A stretch of 64,000 nt of DNA from positions 1 through 64,000 of the forward strand of contig DYEU01000032.1 of NCBI GenBank assembly GCA_020725555.1. Reading direction: 5' to 3'. Both the position numbers and the translations under genes were made by a program. A model generated the notes under the pieces. It saw only the letters and a list, made by a program, of their open reading frames with translations. It had not been told where the DNA came from and made no database searches. Positions 33,012-41,091 of this stretch are shown piece after piece (the first letter of the stretch is position 1; each line of letters starts with the position of its first letter). This stretch comes from Desulfatibacillum sp. Its GTDB lineage: Bacteria > Desulfobacterota > Desulfobacteria > Desulfobacterales > SpSt-501.

Positions 33012-34556
33012 TCAGTCCGGGATCGCCCGCCGGCGCTCGCCCTCGACGCCCACGCGGGTGGGGCCGCCGGCCGGCCGCACCAGCCGCAGCCGGTGGGTGA
33101 TGCAGCCCGGGAGATCCCCCTCCTCGTGGGCGACGCAGATCACCGTCGCCCGGCCCGCCGCGGCGAAGCGGTCGACCGCGTCCAGGAACCGGCGGCGGTG
33201 GAGGGGATCCAGCCCCTGGCAGGGCTCGTCGAGGATGAGGATCCGGGGCGGCTTGACGAGGGCCCGGGCCAGGAGCACGAGGCGCTGCTCCCCGGCCGAG
33301 AGCTGCAGGAAGGGGCGCTCGGCGAGCTCGCGCGCGCCCAGCTCCGCAAGAAGGCGGCAGGCGGCGGCGCACCCCTCCTCCGGCACCCGGCGGTAGAGCC
33401 CGATCGAGTCGAAGCGCCCCGAGAGGACGACGTCCCGGGCCGTGGCGGCGGCGCTGTAGCCCAAGTGCAGCTCGGCCGACACCCAGCCGATGTCGCGGCG
33501 GTGCTCCCGCAGGGTGCGGCCCCCGCCGAGCCGCGCGCCGAGCACCTCGATGCGGTTGGCGTAGGCCTGGGGGTGCTCGCCCGTCACCAGGCGCAGCAGC
33601 GTCGACTTCCCCGACCCGTTCGGCCCGAGGACCGCCCAGTGCTCGCCGGCGCGCACGGTCCAGGAGAAATCCTCGAAGACCGTCGCCCCGCGATGCATCA
33701 CCCGCACCCCCCGCAGGGCGATCCGCACCTCCCCGGTCCGGCCGCCGCCTGCGCCGCACGGCGGCCTTGTGGGCCGCGCGGCCGGCGGCGCGAGCATCTC
33801 CCCCAGCCGCGCCCAGGCCTCCCCGTCCGCCCGCCCCTGGAACACGACGCGGCCCTCCCGCACGGCGAGCAGGTGGGTGATCCCCGCGGGAAGCTCCCCC
33901 GGCCGGTGGGTCACCCAGACGAGGGCGCACTCCCGCGGCAGGCGCTCGCCGAGCTGGGCCGCCAGGGCTTCGCGGGCCTCGGCGTCGAGCCCCTCGCAGG
34001 GCTCATCCAGGATCAACAGGCGCGGCGCGGCGGCGAGCGCGAGCGCGATCTGCAGGCGCCGCAGCTCCCCGGTCGAGAGCTCCGCGATGCGCCGCCCGCG
34101 GAGCCGCTCGATGCCCAGCCCGGCTCCCGCCGCGGCCTCGCGGGCTCCGCTCCTCTCCGGGGGCAGGAGGTCCTCCACGCGCAGCCCGGGGTCGGGGTCG
34201 CCGGCGAAATCGCGCCCCCGGGCGTGCGCCTCCGCCCGGAGAAGCAGCCGGCGGCCGCGCTCGAAGGACACGAGCGCGGACTGGCTCCGCAGGCGCAGGG
34301 GCTCGGCCGGGCGGAGGCGGCCGCAGACCACGGGGACCTCGCCCGTGAGGGCGCGCACCAGAGTTGTCTTGCCCGCGCCGTTCGGGCCCAGGACCGCCCA
34401 GCGCTCGCCGGGGCGGATCGTCCAGTCCGTCCCGGGGAGGATCCGCCGCTCCCGCAGGCGCAGCGTGACCGCCTCGAGCCGGACAACGGGCTCCGGGGCG
34501 CAGGCGTCGTCCCCGCCGGAGGCGGGGGGGTCGGCAAGGGCGTTGTTTTTCGGCAT
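33012..34556 (-). CDS. ModF/PhrA-like tandem ABC ATPase
   Basis: Cytoplasmic protein of 514 residues with two ABC ATPase domains in one chain and no membrane part. First domain: GPNGAGKTT, signature LSTGELRR, Walker B LLILDEPCEGLD and WVTHRPGEL. Second domain: GPNGSGKST, signature LSAGEQRL, Walker B ILILDEPCQGLD and CVAHEEGDLP. The tight Cys-Glu/Gln-Gly D-loop and short length resemble ModF, a protein linked to molybdate uptake operons but of unproven role. No molybdate transporter is near; the link to the two moeA genes and the tungsten-type oxidoreductase in the window is suggestive. The gene lacks a ribosome site, and a TTGACA box at 34589-34594 on this strand would give an almost leaderless message. 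Confidence 0.85.
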   Translation of the reverse strand: MPKNNALADPPASGGDDACAPEPVVRLEAVTLRLRERRILPGTDWTIRPGERWAVLGPNGAGKTTLVRALTGEVPVVCGRLRPAEPLRLRSQSALVSFERGRRLLLRAEAHARGRDFAGDPDPGLRVEDLLPPERSGAREAAAGAGLGIERLRGRRIAELSTGELRRLQIALALAAAPRLLILDEPCEGLDAEAREALAAQLGERLPRECALVWVTHRPGELPAGITHLLAVREGRVVFQGRADGEAWARLGEMLAPPAARPTRPPCGAGGGRTGEVRIALRGVRVMHRGATVFEDFSWTVRAGEHWAVLGPNGSGKSTLLRLVTGEHPQAYANRIEVLGARLGGGRTLREHRRDIGWVSAELHLGYSAAATARDVVLSGRFDSIGLYRRVPEEGCAAACRLLAELGARELAERPFLQLSAGEQRLVLLARALVKPPRILILDEPCQGLDPLHRRRFLDAVDRFAAAGRATVICVAHEEGDLPGCITHRLRLVRPAGGPTRVGVEGERRRAIPD

Positions 34557-34623
34557 GGCGGGAGGATGTAGCGGGGGCCGGCCGCTCCTGTCAACCGCAC
34601 GGGCGCGCCCCCCCCAAAACCGC

Positions 34624-34654
34624 TTGACAGGCCCCCGCCAAGTTTGTATGACAA
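34624..34654 (+). promoter_or_regulatory. Promoter and FadR-type operator of the large operon
   Basis: A perfect TTGACA (34624-34629) and TATGAC (34647-34652) are 17 bases apart. Overlapping the -10 box is TTGTATGACAA (34644-34654), which meets the FadR-subfamily operator pattern TNGTNNNACNA at every fixed position. It lies 36 bases before the regulator's GTG start, so binding would block transcription of the regulator and the operon behind it until an effector is bound. Confidence 0.7.
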
Positions 34655-34689
34655 TCTCACGATCTGATTTTCATAGAAAGGGAGCCGCC

Positions 34690-35439
34690 GTGGCGCGGGT
34701 TGTCCGCAAGAAGGTGTCCGACTCGGTCCTCGAGGAGCTCGTGCGCATGTTTCAGGCGGGCGAGCTCAAGGCAGGCGACAAGCTTCCCAACCAGAACGCG
34801 CTTGCCGCCCAGCTCGGCGTCTCCCGGGCCTCGCTGCGCGAGTCGCTGCACACGCTCGCCATCGCCGGCGTGCTCGAGCAGCGACCCGGCTTCGGGACCG
34901 TGGTCCGCGGCCCGCTCCCGCAAGACTTCGCCGAGCTCTTCAACCTCCCGCTCATCTCGGACCCCAAGGAAACCATCGAGCTCGTCCAGGCCCGCCGCTA
35001 CATCGAGGTCGCCAACGTCGAGCTCGCCGTCGAGCACGCCACCGAGGGGCAGCTCGCCGAACTGGGCCGGCTCTGCCGCGAGATGGCGGCCGCCGCCCGC
35101 CGCGGCGACCAGCAGGCCTACGTGCGCGGGGACGCCGCCTTTCACCACCTGCTTGCGCGCTCCACCGGCAACCGCTTCATGGAACACCTCTTCCTCACCC
35201 TCCGCCGGGTCATGGAACAGTTCATCCACGAATCCTTCCGCGTGCTCCCCCGAATGCTCGACCGCTCCCTCGAGGACCACCGGCGCATCTGCGAGGCCGT
35301 GCGCCGCCGGGACCGCCGCCGGGCGGTGGCCGCCATGACCACCCACATGCACCACATCCGCACCGCCATGAAGAACCTCTACGAGATCACCCGCACCGAG
35401 CCGGCCGCCGCGCCCGCGCGGCGCACGGCGAGCGGGTAA
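34690..35439 (+). CDS. FadR-subfamily (GntR) transcriptional regulator
   Basis: Repressor or activator of 249 residues, first gene of the long operon to 48098. The winged helix reads KLPNQNALAAQLGVSRASLRESLHTLAIAGVLEQRPGFGTVV (in two parts, about 32-72). The all-helical FCD effector domain follows, with metal-binding His and Asp positions in RGDAAFHHLL, DHRRICEAV and MTTHMHHI. FCD regulators bind small organic acids. The GTG start at 34690 is chosen over an upstream ATG because GGGAG lies five bases ahead. The site TNGTNNNACNA on its own promoter suggests autorepression. The effector is unknown and is probably the substrate taken up by the importer downstream. Confidence 0.9.
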   Translation: MARVVRKKVSDSVLEELVRMFQAGELKAGDKLPNQNALAAQLGVSRASLRESLHTLAIAGVLEQRPGFGTVVRGPLPQDFAELFNLPLISDPKETIELVQARRYIEVANVELAVEHATEGQLAELGRLCREMAAAARRGDQQAYVRGDAAFHHLLARSTGNRFMEHLFLTLRRVMEQFIHESFRVLPRMLDRSLEDHRRICEAVRRRDRRRAVAAMTTHMHHIRTAMKNLYEITRTEPAAAPARRTASG

Positions 35440-35453
35440 TTGCGGAGAACCCG

Positions 35454-36194
35454 ATGCTCATCGATCCCGAACGCTGCATCTGCTGCGGAGAGTGCGTCGC
35501 CCTCTGCCCCATGAACGCGATCCGCCTGCGCCCCAAAGACGCCGCCTCCGGCCGCGACGCCCATGCCGCCATCGACCGCGACGAGTGCGTCGAATGCGGG
35601 GTCTGCTTCCGCTCCGGGGTCTGCCCCGAGGCGGCCATTCAGGAAGAGTCCCTCTCCTGGCCGCGGATCCTGCGCAAGGCCTTCTCGGACCCGGTGTTCA
35701 CCCACCCCGGAACCGACATCCCCGGCCGCGGCACCGAGGAAATGAAGACCAACGACGTCACCGGTCGCTTCCGCGCGGGCATGATCGGCATCGGCCTCGA
35801 GTTCGGTCGCCCCGGCGTCGGCACCCGGCTCCGCGAGGCCGAGGCGGCCATCCGGCGCCTGCTGCCCCTGGGGGTCGCGCTCGAGCCCAACAACCCGCTC
35901 ACCCAGCTCATCGCCGACCCGGCCACCGGCGCCCTCAAGCCCGAAGTGCGCGAGGAGAAGGTGCTTTCGGCCATCGTCGAGGCGATCGTCCCCGAAGAGG
36001 CCTTCGAGCGCGTCCTGGCCGAGGTCCGCGCCATCGCCGCGGCGGCCGACACCGTGATCAGCCTCGGGGTGATCGGCAAGGTGGCGGCCGACGGCCGGGT
36101 CCCGGCGGCGGAAGCCATGCGCCGCGCGGGAATTTCCCCGTCGCTGAACGGCAAGGTGAACGTCGGCCTCGGCCGGCCGGCGTATCGTTTCTGA
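35454..36194 (+). CDS. Protein with two [4Fe-4S] ferredoxin motifs and an unknown C-terminal domain
   Basis: Protein of 246 residues. The first 65 hold two cluster motifs, CICCGECVALCP and CVECGVCFRSGVCP; the second has an extra residue before its last Cys. The remaining 180 residues have no domain I can name, but include FRAGMIGIGLEFGRPGVGTRL, EPNNPLTQLIADP and TVISLGVIGKVAADG. GGAGAACCCG precedes the ATG. It may accept electrons from the aldehyde oxidoreductase encoded downstream, which needs a ferredoxin partner. The gap to the regulator is 14 bases, so they are co-transcribed. Confidence 0.82.
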   Translation: MLIDPERCICCGECVALCPMNAIRLRPKDAASGRDAHAAIDRDECVECGVCFRSGVCPEAAIQEESLSWPRILRKAFSDPVFTHPGTDIPGRGTEEMKTNDVTGRFRAGMIGIGLEFGRPGVGTRLREAEAAIRRLLPLGVALEPNNPLTQLIADPATGALKPEVREEKVLSAIVEAIVPEEAFERVLAEVRAIAAAADTVISLGVIGKVAADGRVPAAEAMRRAGISPSLNGKVNVGLGRPAYRF

Positions 36195-36210
36195 ATCCTG
36201 CGGAGGAACC

Positions 36211-36843
36211 ATGTCCCACACGCTGCACCGCTGCGGCGCCGCCGAGGACCTGAAGCAGGACTTCGTGGTCTTCAGCATGTCGGCCAAAACCGTGAACGCC
36301 AAGGGCTCCGGCGAAACGATGAAACGCTTCTTCGAGCTCCTGCGCAACCTCCCCGCGGCGAACTTCGGCGACGTCAAGACCGGAAGCCGCTTCAACACGG
36401 ACTGGCAGACGATCCACGACCGCTTCCGGGACCAGTCCGTCGCCCACTACGTCTTCAGCGACCGCCACGTCGTGGCGCAGGCGCTGCGGGCGCTCAAGGA
36501 CGCCGATCTCGGGCTCTCGGTCATCGTGAGCGGGGTCTTCGCGGAAATCGAGGCGATCTGCCGCGAGGTGGGCCTCCCCGTCCACACCGTGCAGTACTCG
36601 GGCGGGGTGCTCGGCCGCACCGACCGGCTGCCGCCCGGCCCGGTGCTCGCGATCACCACGATGTGCGGCCACGGCCTCGTCTCGGCCCGGCTGGTCGAAA
36701 AGCTTGCCCGCCAGGTGAAGCGCGGCCAGAAGGAGGCCGCCGCGGCCGCGGCAGAGCTCGCCCGCCCCTGCATGTGCGGCGTCTTCAACGTCGAGCGGGC
36801 CGAGCGGCTGCTGCGCGAGCTCGCCGACCGGCGGGACGGGTGA
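36211..36843 (+). CDS. Conserved protein of unknown function (210 aa)
   Basis: I do not recognise this protein. It is soluble, has no signal peptide and no membrane helix. Visible landmarks are QDFVVFSMSAKTVNAKGSGE near the start, FNTDWQTIHDRFRDQSVAHYVFSDR in two pieces, LGLSVIVSGVFAEIEAIC, VQYSGGVLG, ITTMCGHGLVSARLVEKL and the Cys pair in RPCMCGVFNVERAERLL. The several cysteines and the CMCG motif could bind metal. GGAGGAACC precedes its ATG, and it is placed 16 bases after the ferredoxin-type gene, inside the operon. With the ferredoxin-type protein before it and an aldehyde dehydrogenase after it, a part in redox catabolism is likely but not shown. Confidence 0.8.
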   Translation: MSHTLHRCGAAEDLKQDFVVFSMSAKTVNAKGSGETMKRFFELLRNLPAANFGDVKTGSRFNTDWQTIHDRFRDQSVAHYVFSDRHVVAQALRALKDADLGLSVIVSGVFAEIEAICREVGLPVHTVQYSGGVLGRTDRLPPGPVLAITTMCGHGLVSARLVEKLARQVKRGQKEAAAAAAELARPCMCGVFNVERAERLLRELADRRDG

Positions 36844-36905
36844 TGTCCCCCGCCGGGCCGAGACCCGCAGCCCATTCGCCAAGCCAAGGGAGGAGAACGC
36901 GGAAC

Positions 36906-38399
36906 ATGGACTCGAAGATCCGACGGGTGGAAGGATGGCAGACGGGCGTCGGGCGCATCCCGATGCTGATCGACGGGGACTGGGTGGAGGCTGCAGGAGG
37001 CTGGATCCCGGTCGAAAACCCCGCACACCGGGGGACGCTCGCCGGGGAGGTCCCTCGCGGGGGGGAGGCCGAGGTCGACCGGGCGGTGAAGGCCGCCGCC
37101 GCGGCCTTCGGGCCCTGGAAACAGACCCCCGCGCGCGAACGGGGCAGGGCGTTTCTGAAACTCGCCGAGGCCCTCGAGGCCGAGCGCGAGGAGTTCGCCC
37201 GCCTCTATTCGATCGAGACCGGAAACGCGATCGCCACCCAGTCGCGGGGCGAGACGATGCTGACCGCCGATCTCATCCGGTATTTCGGGGGTGTGGCCGG
37301 CGAGATCAAGGGGGAGGTCATCCCCCTCGGCGAGTCGCTCTTCAGCTACAGCCGCCGGGAGCCGCTCGGCGTCGTCGGCGGGATCGTCCCCTGGAACGCC
37401 CCGCTCGCGCTCGCCGCGCTCAAGATCTGCATGGCCCTCGTCGCCGGCAACACGCTCGTGCTGAAACCCTCCGTGGAAGCCCCGCTCGCGGTGCTCAAAC
37501 TCGCCGAGCTCGCCCACCGGTTTCTGCCCAAGGGGGTCCTGAACGTGGTCACCGGGACGGGCACCGAGGCGGGCGAAGCCCTCCTCCGCCACCCCGGCTT
37601 GGCCAAGCTCTCCTTCACCGGCTCGACCGAGGTCGGCCGCAGGGTGATGCAGGCCGCCGCGGAGCGCATCATCCCCGTCTCGCTCGAGCTGGGCGGCAAA
37701 AGCCCCCAGATCGTCTTCCCCGACGCCGACGACGATGCGACCGCGGCCCAGGTCATCAACGGCATGCGCTTCGTGCGCCAGGGGCAGTCCTGCACCGCGG
37801 GGTCGCGCCTCTTGCTGCACGCCTCGATCTTCGACTCCTTCCTCGAGAAACTCACCGCCCGGCTGCGGGCCTTCCGGATCGGCGAGCCGCTCGAGGAAAC
37901 GACCCAGATCGGCGCGATCGTCAACGAGCGGCAGTACCTCACCGTGCTCGACTACCTCCGCGAGGCGCTCGCGCAGCCGGGCGCGCGGGCCCTCTGCGGC
38001 GGGCTTCCGCCCGCGCGCGCGCCCTTCACCGAAGGCTACTTCGTCGAGCCGACCGTCCTGGTCGGGGTGCGGCCCGACTGGCGCGTCTGCCGCGAGGAGG
38101 TCTTCGGGCCGGTGCTCATCGCCCTCCCCTGGAGCGAGGAGGCCGAGGCCGTCCGCATGGCCAACGACACCCACTACGGGTTGGCCGCCTTCATCTATAC
38201 CCGCGACCTCTCCCGGGCCCTGCGCACCGCCCACGCCGTCGAGGCCGGCTTCGTGCAGGTCAACCAGGGCGGCGGGATCGTCCCCGGGCAATCCTACGGC
38301 GGCTTCAAGGCGAGCGGCATCGGCCGCGAGTGGTCGCTCGAGGGCATGCTCGACGCCTTCACCCAGAGGAAAAGCGTGACCGTCAACCTGGCCTCCTAG
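36906..38399 (+). CDS. NAD(P)-dependent aldehyde dehydrogenase
   Basis: Oxidises an aldehyde to a carboxylic acid. The 497 residues hold the family's landmarks: PWNAPLALAALKICMALVAGN (cofactor region, in part), FTGSTEVGRRVM, the catalytic Glu in SLELGGKSPQIVF, the catalytic Cys in FVRQGQSCTAGSRLL and EEVFGPVLIALPW near the end. GGAGGAG lies upstream of ATG 36906; a longer frame starts earlier but has no support. It closes with GGFKASGIGREWSLEGML, typical of the family. It stands in an operon that also has a ferredoxin-linked aldehyde oxidoreductase, so the pathway appears to deal with an aldehyde in two ways or at two steps. Confidence 0.93.
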   Translation: MDSKIRRVEGWQTGVGRIPMLIDGDWVEAAGGWIPVENPAHRGTLAGEVPRGGEAEVDRAVKAAAAAFGPWKQTPARERGRAFLKLAEALEAEREEFARLYSIETGNAIATQSRGETMLTADLIRYFGGVAGEIKGEVIPLGESLFSYSRREPLGVVGGIVPWNAPLALAALKICMALVAGNTLVLKPSVEAPLAVLKLAELAHRFLPKGVLNVVTGTGTEAGEALLRHPGLAKLSFTGSTEVGRRVMQAAAERIIPVSLELGGKSPQIVFPDADDDATAAQVINGMRFVRQGQSCTAGSRLLLHASIFDSFLEKLTARLRAFRIGEPLEETTQIGAIVNERQYLTVLDYLREALAQPGARALCGGLPPARAPFTEGYFVEPTVLVGVRPDWRVCREEVFGPVLIALPWSEEAEAVRMANDTHYGLAAFIYTRDLSRALRTAHAVEAGFVQVNQGGGIVPGQSYGGFKASGIGREWSLEGMLDAFTQRKSVTVNLAS

Positions 38400-38412
38400 A
38401 AAGGAACCGTCC

Positions 38413-38925
38413 ATGAGCCACCCGCACCCCACGCCGGATCCGCGGTTCGTCGAGACCGTCGATCTCTCCGAGGTGATCCTCACCCGCTTCCACCCGGGCG
38501 ACGACCTCTTCCCCACCCTCGTCAGGACCGTGCGGGACCGGGGCTGGGAACGGGCCGTGATCCTCTCGGGAATCGGCAGCCTGGAGGATGTCGTCTTCGT
38601 GGCCCCCAAGCCGGCCTTCCGCATCCCCGTGCAGCCCGCCGAAAACCTCAACCGCATCGAAATGAAAGGCCCCTTCGAGCTCATGAGCATCGAGGGGAAC
38701 ATCGTCCCCCTGGTCGGCGAGTTCGGCCCTCTCAAGGACGGCGACCCGGTGCTGCACGTCCACTGCCTGCTCTCGCACGGCAACGGCGAGTTGACCGGCG
38801 GCCACATGGTCTCGGCCAAGGTCTTCACCACGACGGAGATCTTCATCGCCCATGTCCGCCATTCGCGGGTGAAAAAAACGCGGAGTGCCGTCACCGGCCT
38901 GCTGGAGTTCCGCAACGACCTGTAA
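38413..38925 (+). CDS. PPC (DUF296) domain protein
   Basis: Single-domain protein of 170 residues of the PPC/AF0104 family. Marks of the family are ILSGIGSLEDVVF, GPFELMSIEGNI, the metal-binding pair VLHVHCLLSHGNGELTGGHM (about 113-132) and VFTTTEIFIAHV. In plants the domain is part of AT-hook DNA-binding proteins; the role of free bacterial forms is unknown. The histidines are in the places that bind zinc in solved structures of the family. It has an AAAGGAACC ribosome site and lies 13 bases after the aldehyde dehydrogenase gene. A part in the pathway as a small enzyme or ligand-binding protein is a guess. Confidence 0.85.
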   Translation: MSHPHPTPDPRFVETVDLSEVILTRFHPGDDLFPTLVRTVRDRGWERAVILSGIGSLEDVVFVAPKPAFRIPVQPAENLNRIEMKGPFELMSIEGNIVPLVGEFGPLKDGDPVLHVHCLLSHGNGELTGGHMVSAKVFTTTEIFIAHVRHSRVKKTRSAVTGLLEFRNDL

Positions 38926-38933
38926 CCCGAGCC

Positions 38934-38952
38934 GGCCCCCCCCGGGGGGGCC
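38934..38952 (+). other. Strong intercistronic GC hairpin before the binding-protein gene
   Basis: GGCCCCCCC and GGGGGGGCC stand almost back to back with one base between. It sits nine bases after the PPC gene stop and ahead of the binding-protein ribosome site. It could protect or separate the message of the abundant binding protein. Confidence 0.35.
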
Positions 38953-38978
38953 GTCCCCACGGACGACGGGAGGCAACC

Positions 38979-40244
38979 ATGAGGACCATCAACGGAAACC
39001 GGGCATGGATCGGCGCCCTCTTTCTCACGGCGGTGCTGCTGGCGGCGGGCGCGGCACACGCGGCCGAGACGGTGAAGATCGGCGTCATGTTCTCCACCAC
39101 GGGCGCCGGCGCGGTCATCGGCGTCGGGCAGATGCAGGGGGCCACCCTGGCCATCGCCGAGGTCAACCAGGCGGGCGGGGTGAACCTGGGCGGGAAGAAG
39201 ATGAGGCTCGAGGGGGTCTTCCGCGACGACGAGACCAACCCCCAGGTCGCCGTGGGGCGCTTCAAGGAAATCGTCAAGGATCACGGGGCGACCGCCGTCG
39301 TGGGCGGCACCTTCGGCAACATCTCCATGGCCCTGAACGAGGAAGCCAAGAAGGCCAACGCCTTCTACATGGCCACCAACGGCGTCCCCGAAGGGTTCTT
39401 CAAAAAGGGCACACGCGGGCCGGCCTCGTTCTGCATCGTCGCCGCCGCGGAGTGGGCCGGGCGCGGGGCGGCGGCCTACATGGCCGACCAGATGAAGGCC
39501 AAGCGCATCGCCTGCTTCATGCCGGACTACGCGATCGGCAAGGGGACCATGAAGGGCTTCGAGGAGGTGATCCGCACGCGGGCCGGGGTCGCCTACACGA
39601 GCGTCTGGCACCCGGTGCAGAGCCCGGACATGACGAGCTACCTGATCAAGGCGCTCGAGTTCAACCCCGACGTCCTCTTCATCGGCTCCTGGGGCGGAGA
39701 CGCCATCAACGCCCTCAAGCAGGCGCTGGAGACGGGCGCCGCCCGCAAGGCCCCGCTCTTTCATTTCTGGCTGATGAACGCCTTCGCGACCGGCATCCCG
39801 GCGAACGCCATGCAGGGGGTCAAGGGGCAGATGTTCTGGTACCACGACATGCGCGGCTTCCGGGACGCCGAGGTGGTGGCGGCCTCGGAAGCCTTCGTCG
39901 GCCGCTGGATGAAGGCCCAGAAGGAGCCGCCGGATCCCTACGCGATGAGCACCTACTACGGGGTCAAGGAGACCGTGCGCGCCATGGAGCTCGCCAAGTC
40001 CACCGACCCCAAGAAGATGGCCGCCGCGCTGCTCGCCCACCCCGAGTGGAAGGGCGCCAAGGGGCCGGCCAGGTGGCGGGAGGACGGCGCCTGCATCTAC
40101 CGCTATTCCACCTGGATCGTCGAGGGCAAGGGCGAGGCCGAGCGCAAGGAAGAACGCTACCCCGCGAAATTCGACTACGCCCGGGTCGTCGATGTCTATG
40201 CCGGGGACGCCTTCGTCCCCTCGCTGAAGGATCTGGGCTACTGA
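38979..40244 (+). CDS. Branched-chain-amino-acid-type ABC importer, substrate-binding protein
   Basis: Periplasmic receptor of a HAAT-family importer. The 421 residues start with a signal peptide (about 1-29, cleavage after AHA). The type I fold shows VKIGVMFSTTGAGAVIGVGQMQGATLAIAE (in two parts), LEGVFRDDETNPQVAVGRFKEIV, AVVGGTFGNISMALNEEAKKAN and MPDYAIGKGTMKGFEE. Members bind amino acids, amides, or aromatic and other organic acids. Hairpins flank the gene, one before and one after, as often seen where the receptor is made in excess over the membrane parts. The operon's oxidoreductases suggest a carboxylate ligand, but that is not certain. Confidence 0.92.
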   Translation: MRTINGNRAWIGALFLTAVLLAAGAAHAAETVKIGVMFSTTGAGAVIGVGQMQGATLAIAEVNQAGGVNLGGKKMRLEGVFRDDETNPQVAVGRFKEIVKDHGATAVVGGTFGNISMALNEEAKKANAFYMATNGVPEGFFKKGTRGPASFCIVAAAEWAGRGAAAYMADQMKAKRIACFMPDYAIGKGTMKGFEEVIRTRAGVAYTSVWHPVQSPDMTSYLIKALEFNPDVLFIGSWGGDAINALKQALETGAARKAPLFHFWLMNAFATGIPANAMQGVKGQMFWYHDMRGFRDAEVVAASEAFVGRWMKAQKEPPDPYAMSTYYGVKETVRAMELAKSTDPKKMAAALLAHPEWKGAKGPARWREDGACIYRYSTWIVEGKGEAERKEERYPAKFDYARVVDVYAGDAFVPSLKDLGY

Positions 40245-40253
40245 GGATCCCCG

Positions 40254-40294
40254 CCGCGGGGCCGATCCGCGCCACGATGCGCCCGGCCCCGCGG
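40254..40294 (+). other. Intercistronic hairpin after the binding-protein gene
   Basis: CCGCGGGGCCG (40254-40264) and CGGCCCCGCGG (40284-40294) pair perfectly over 11 bases around a 19-base loop, ten bases after the stop codon. It is well placed to protect the upstream receptor message from 3' decay or to lower read-through into the ATPase and permease genes. Confidence 0.5.
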
Positions 40295-40326
40295 CCCCCC
40301 GCGGTCCTCCACCGGGAGTCCGGAGC

Positions 40327-41091
40327 ATGGCCGAATTGCTCGCCACCGCGGCGCTCACCAAGCGCTTCAACGGCCTGACCGCCGTGAACGAGGTCGATTT
40401 CCGCGTCTCCGAGGGCGAGACCGCAGGCGTCATCGGCCCGAACGGCTCCGGCAAGACGACCCTCTTCAACCTCCTCTCCGGCTTCTTTCCGCCTTCCTCG
40501 GGCGAGATCCGCTTCGACGCCGCATCGATCACCCGGCTGCCCCCGCACCGGCGCGTCGCCCTCGGCATCGCCCGGACGTTCCAGCTCGTCTCCGTCTTCT
40601 CGACGCTCAGCGTCTGGGAAAACGCGGTCCTGGCCGTCCTGCGCTTCCAGCCCGGGGGGATCCGGCCGGGCCCCTTCTTCTTCCGCTCCGCCCGGCGGGC
40701 GCCGGTTCTCGAGCGCTGCGCGGAGGCGCTCGCGCGGGTCGGGCTGACGGGCAAGGCCGCCCTGCCCGTGGCCGGGCTCTCCTACGGCGACAAGCGCATG
40801 CTCGAGATCGGCATCACGCTCGCGCTGCGGCCGCGGCTGCTGTTGCTCGACGAGCCGCTGGCCGGGCTGAGCGACCATGAAATCGCGCGCGTCGTGGAGC
40901 TGATCCGGAGCCTGCGCGGGCAGTTCACCGTGGTGATCATCGAGCACAAGATTTCGAAGATCCTCGAGCTGGTCGAGCGGCTGAGCGTCATGAACGAGGG
41001 CCGCCTGATCTGCGAGGGGGCGCCGGGCGAGGTCCTGGCCGACCCCCGGGTCCGCGCGTGCTACTGGGGGAAGGAGGCGCCCGCGTGCTAG
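40327..41091 (+). CDS. livG: ABC importer ATPase (LivG type)
   Basis: First ATPase of the importer, 254 residues. Walker A GPNGSGKTT, signature LSYGDKRM (a non-canonical form typical of LivG), Walker B LLLLDEPLAGLSD and H loop IIEHKI are present, together with the LivG-typical region IARTFQLVSVFSTLSVWENAVLAVL. It overlaps livF by seven bases. GGAGTCCGGAGC precedes the ATG. Confidence 0.93.
   Translation: MAELLATAALTKRFNGLTAVNEVDFRVSEGETAGVIGPNGSGKTTLFNLLSGFFPPSSGEIRFDAASITRLPPHRRVALGIARTFQLVSVFSTLSVWENAVLAVLRFQPGGIRPGPFFFRSARRAPVLERCAEALARVGLTGKAALPVAGLSYGDKRMLEIGITLALRPRLLLLDEPLAGLSDHEIARVVELIRSLRGQFTVVIIEHKISKILELVERLSVMNEGRLICEGAPGEVLADPRVRACYWGKEAPAC

Noticed and set aside
36447-40754. 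Long open frame on the minus strand opposite the aldehyde dehydrogenase and binding-protein genes
   Set aside because: No recognisable motif, composition of a shadow frame, and the plus strand has clear families with ribosome sites.
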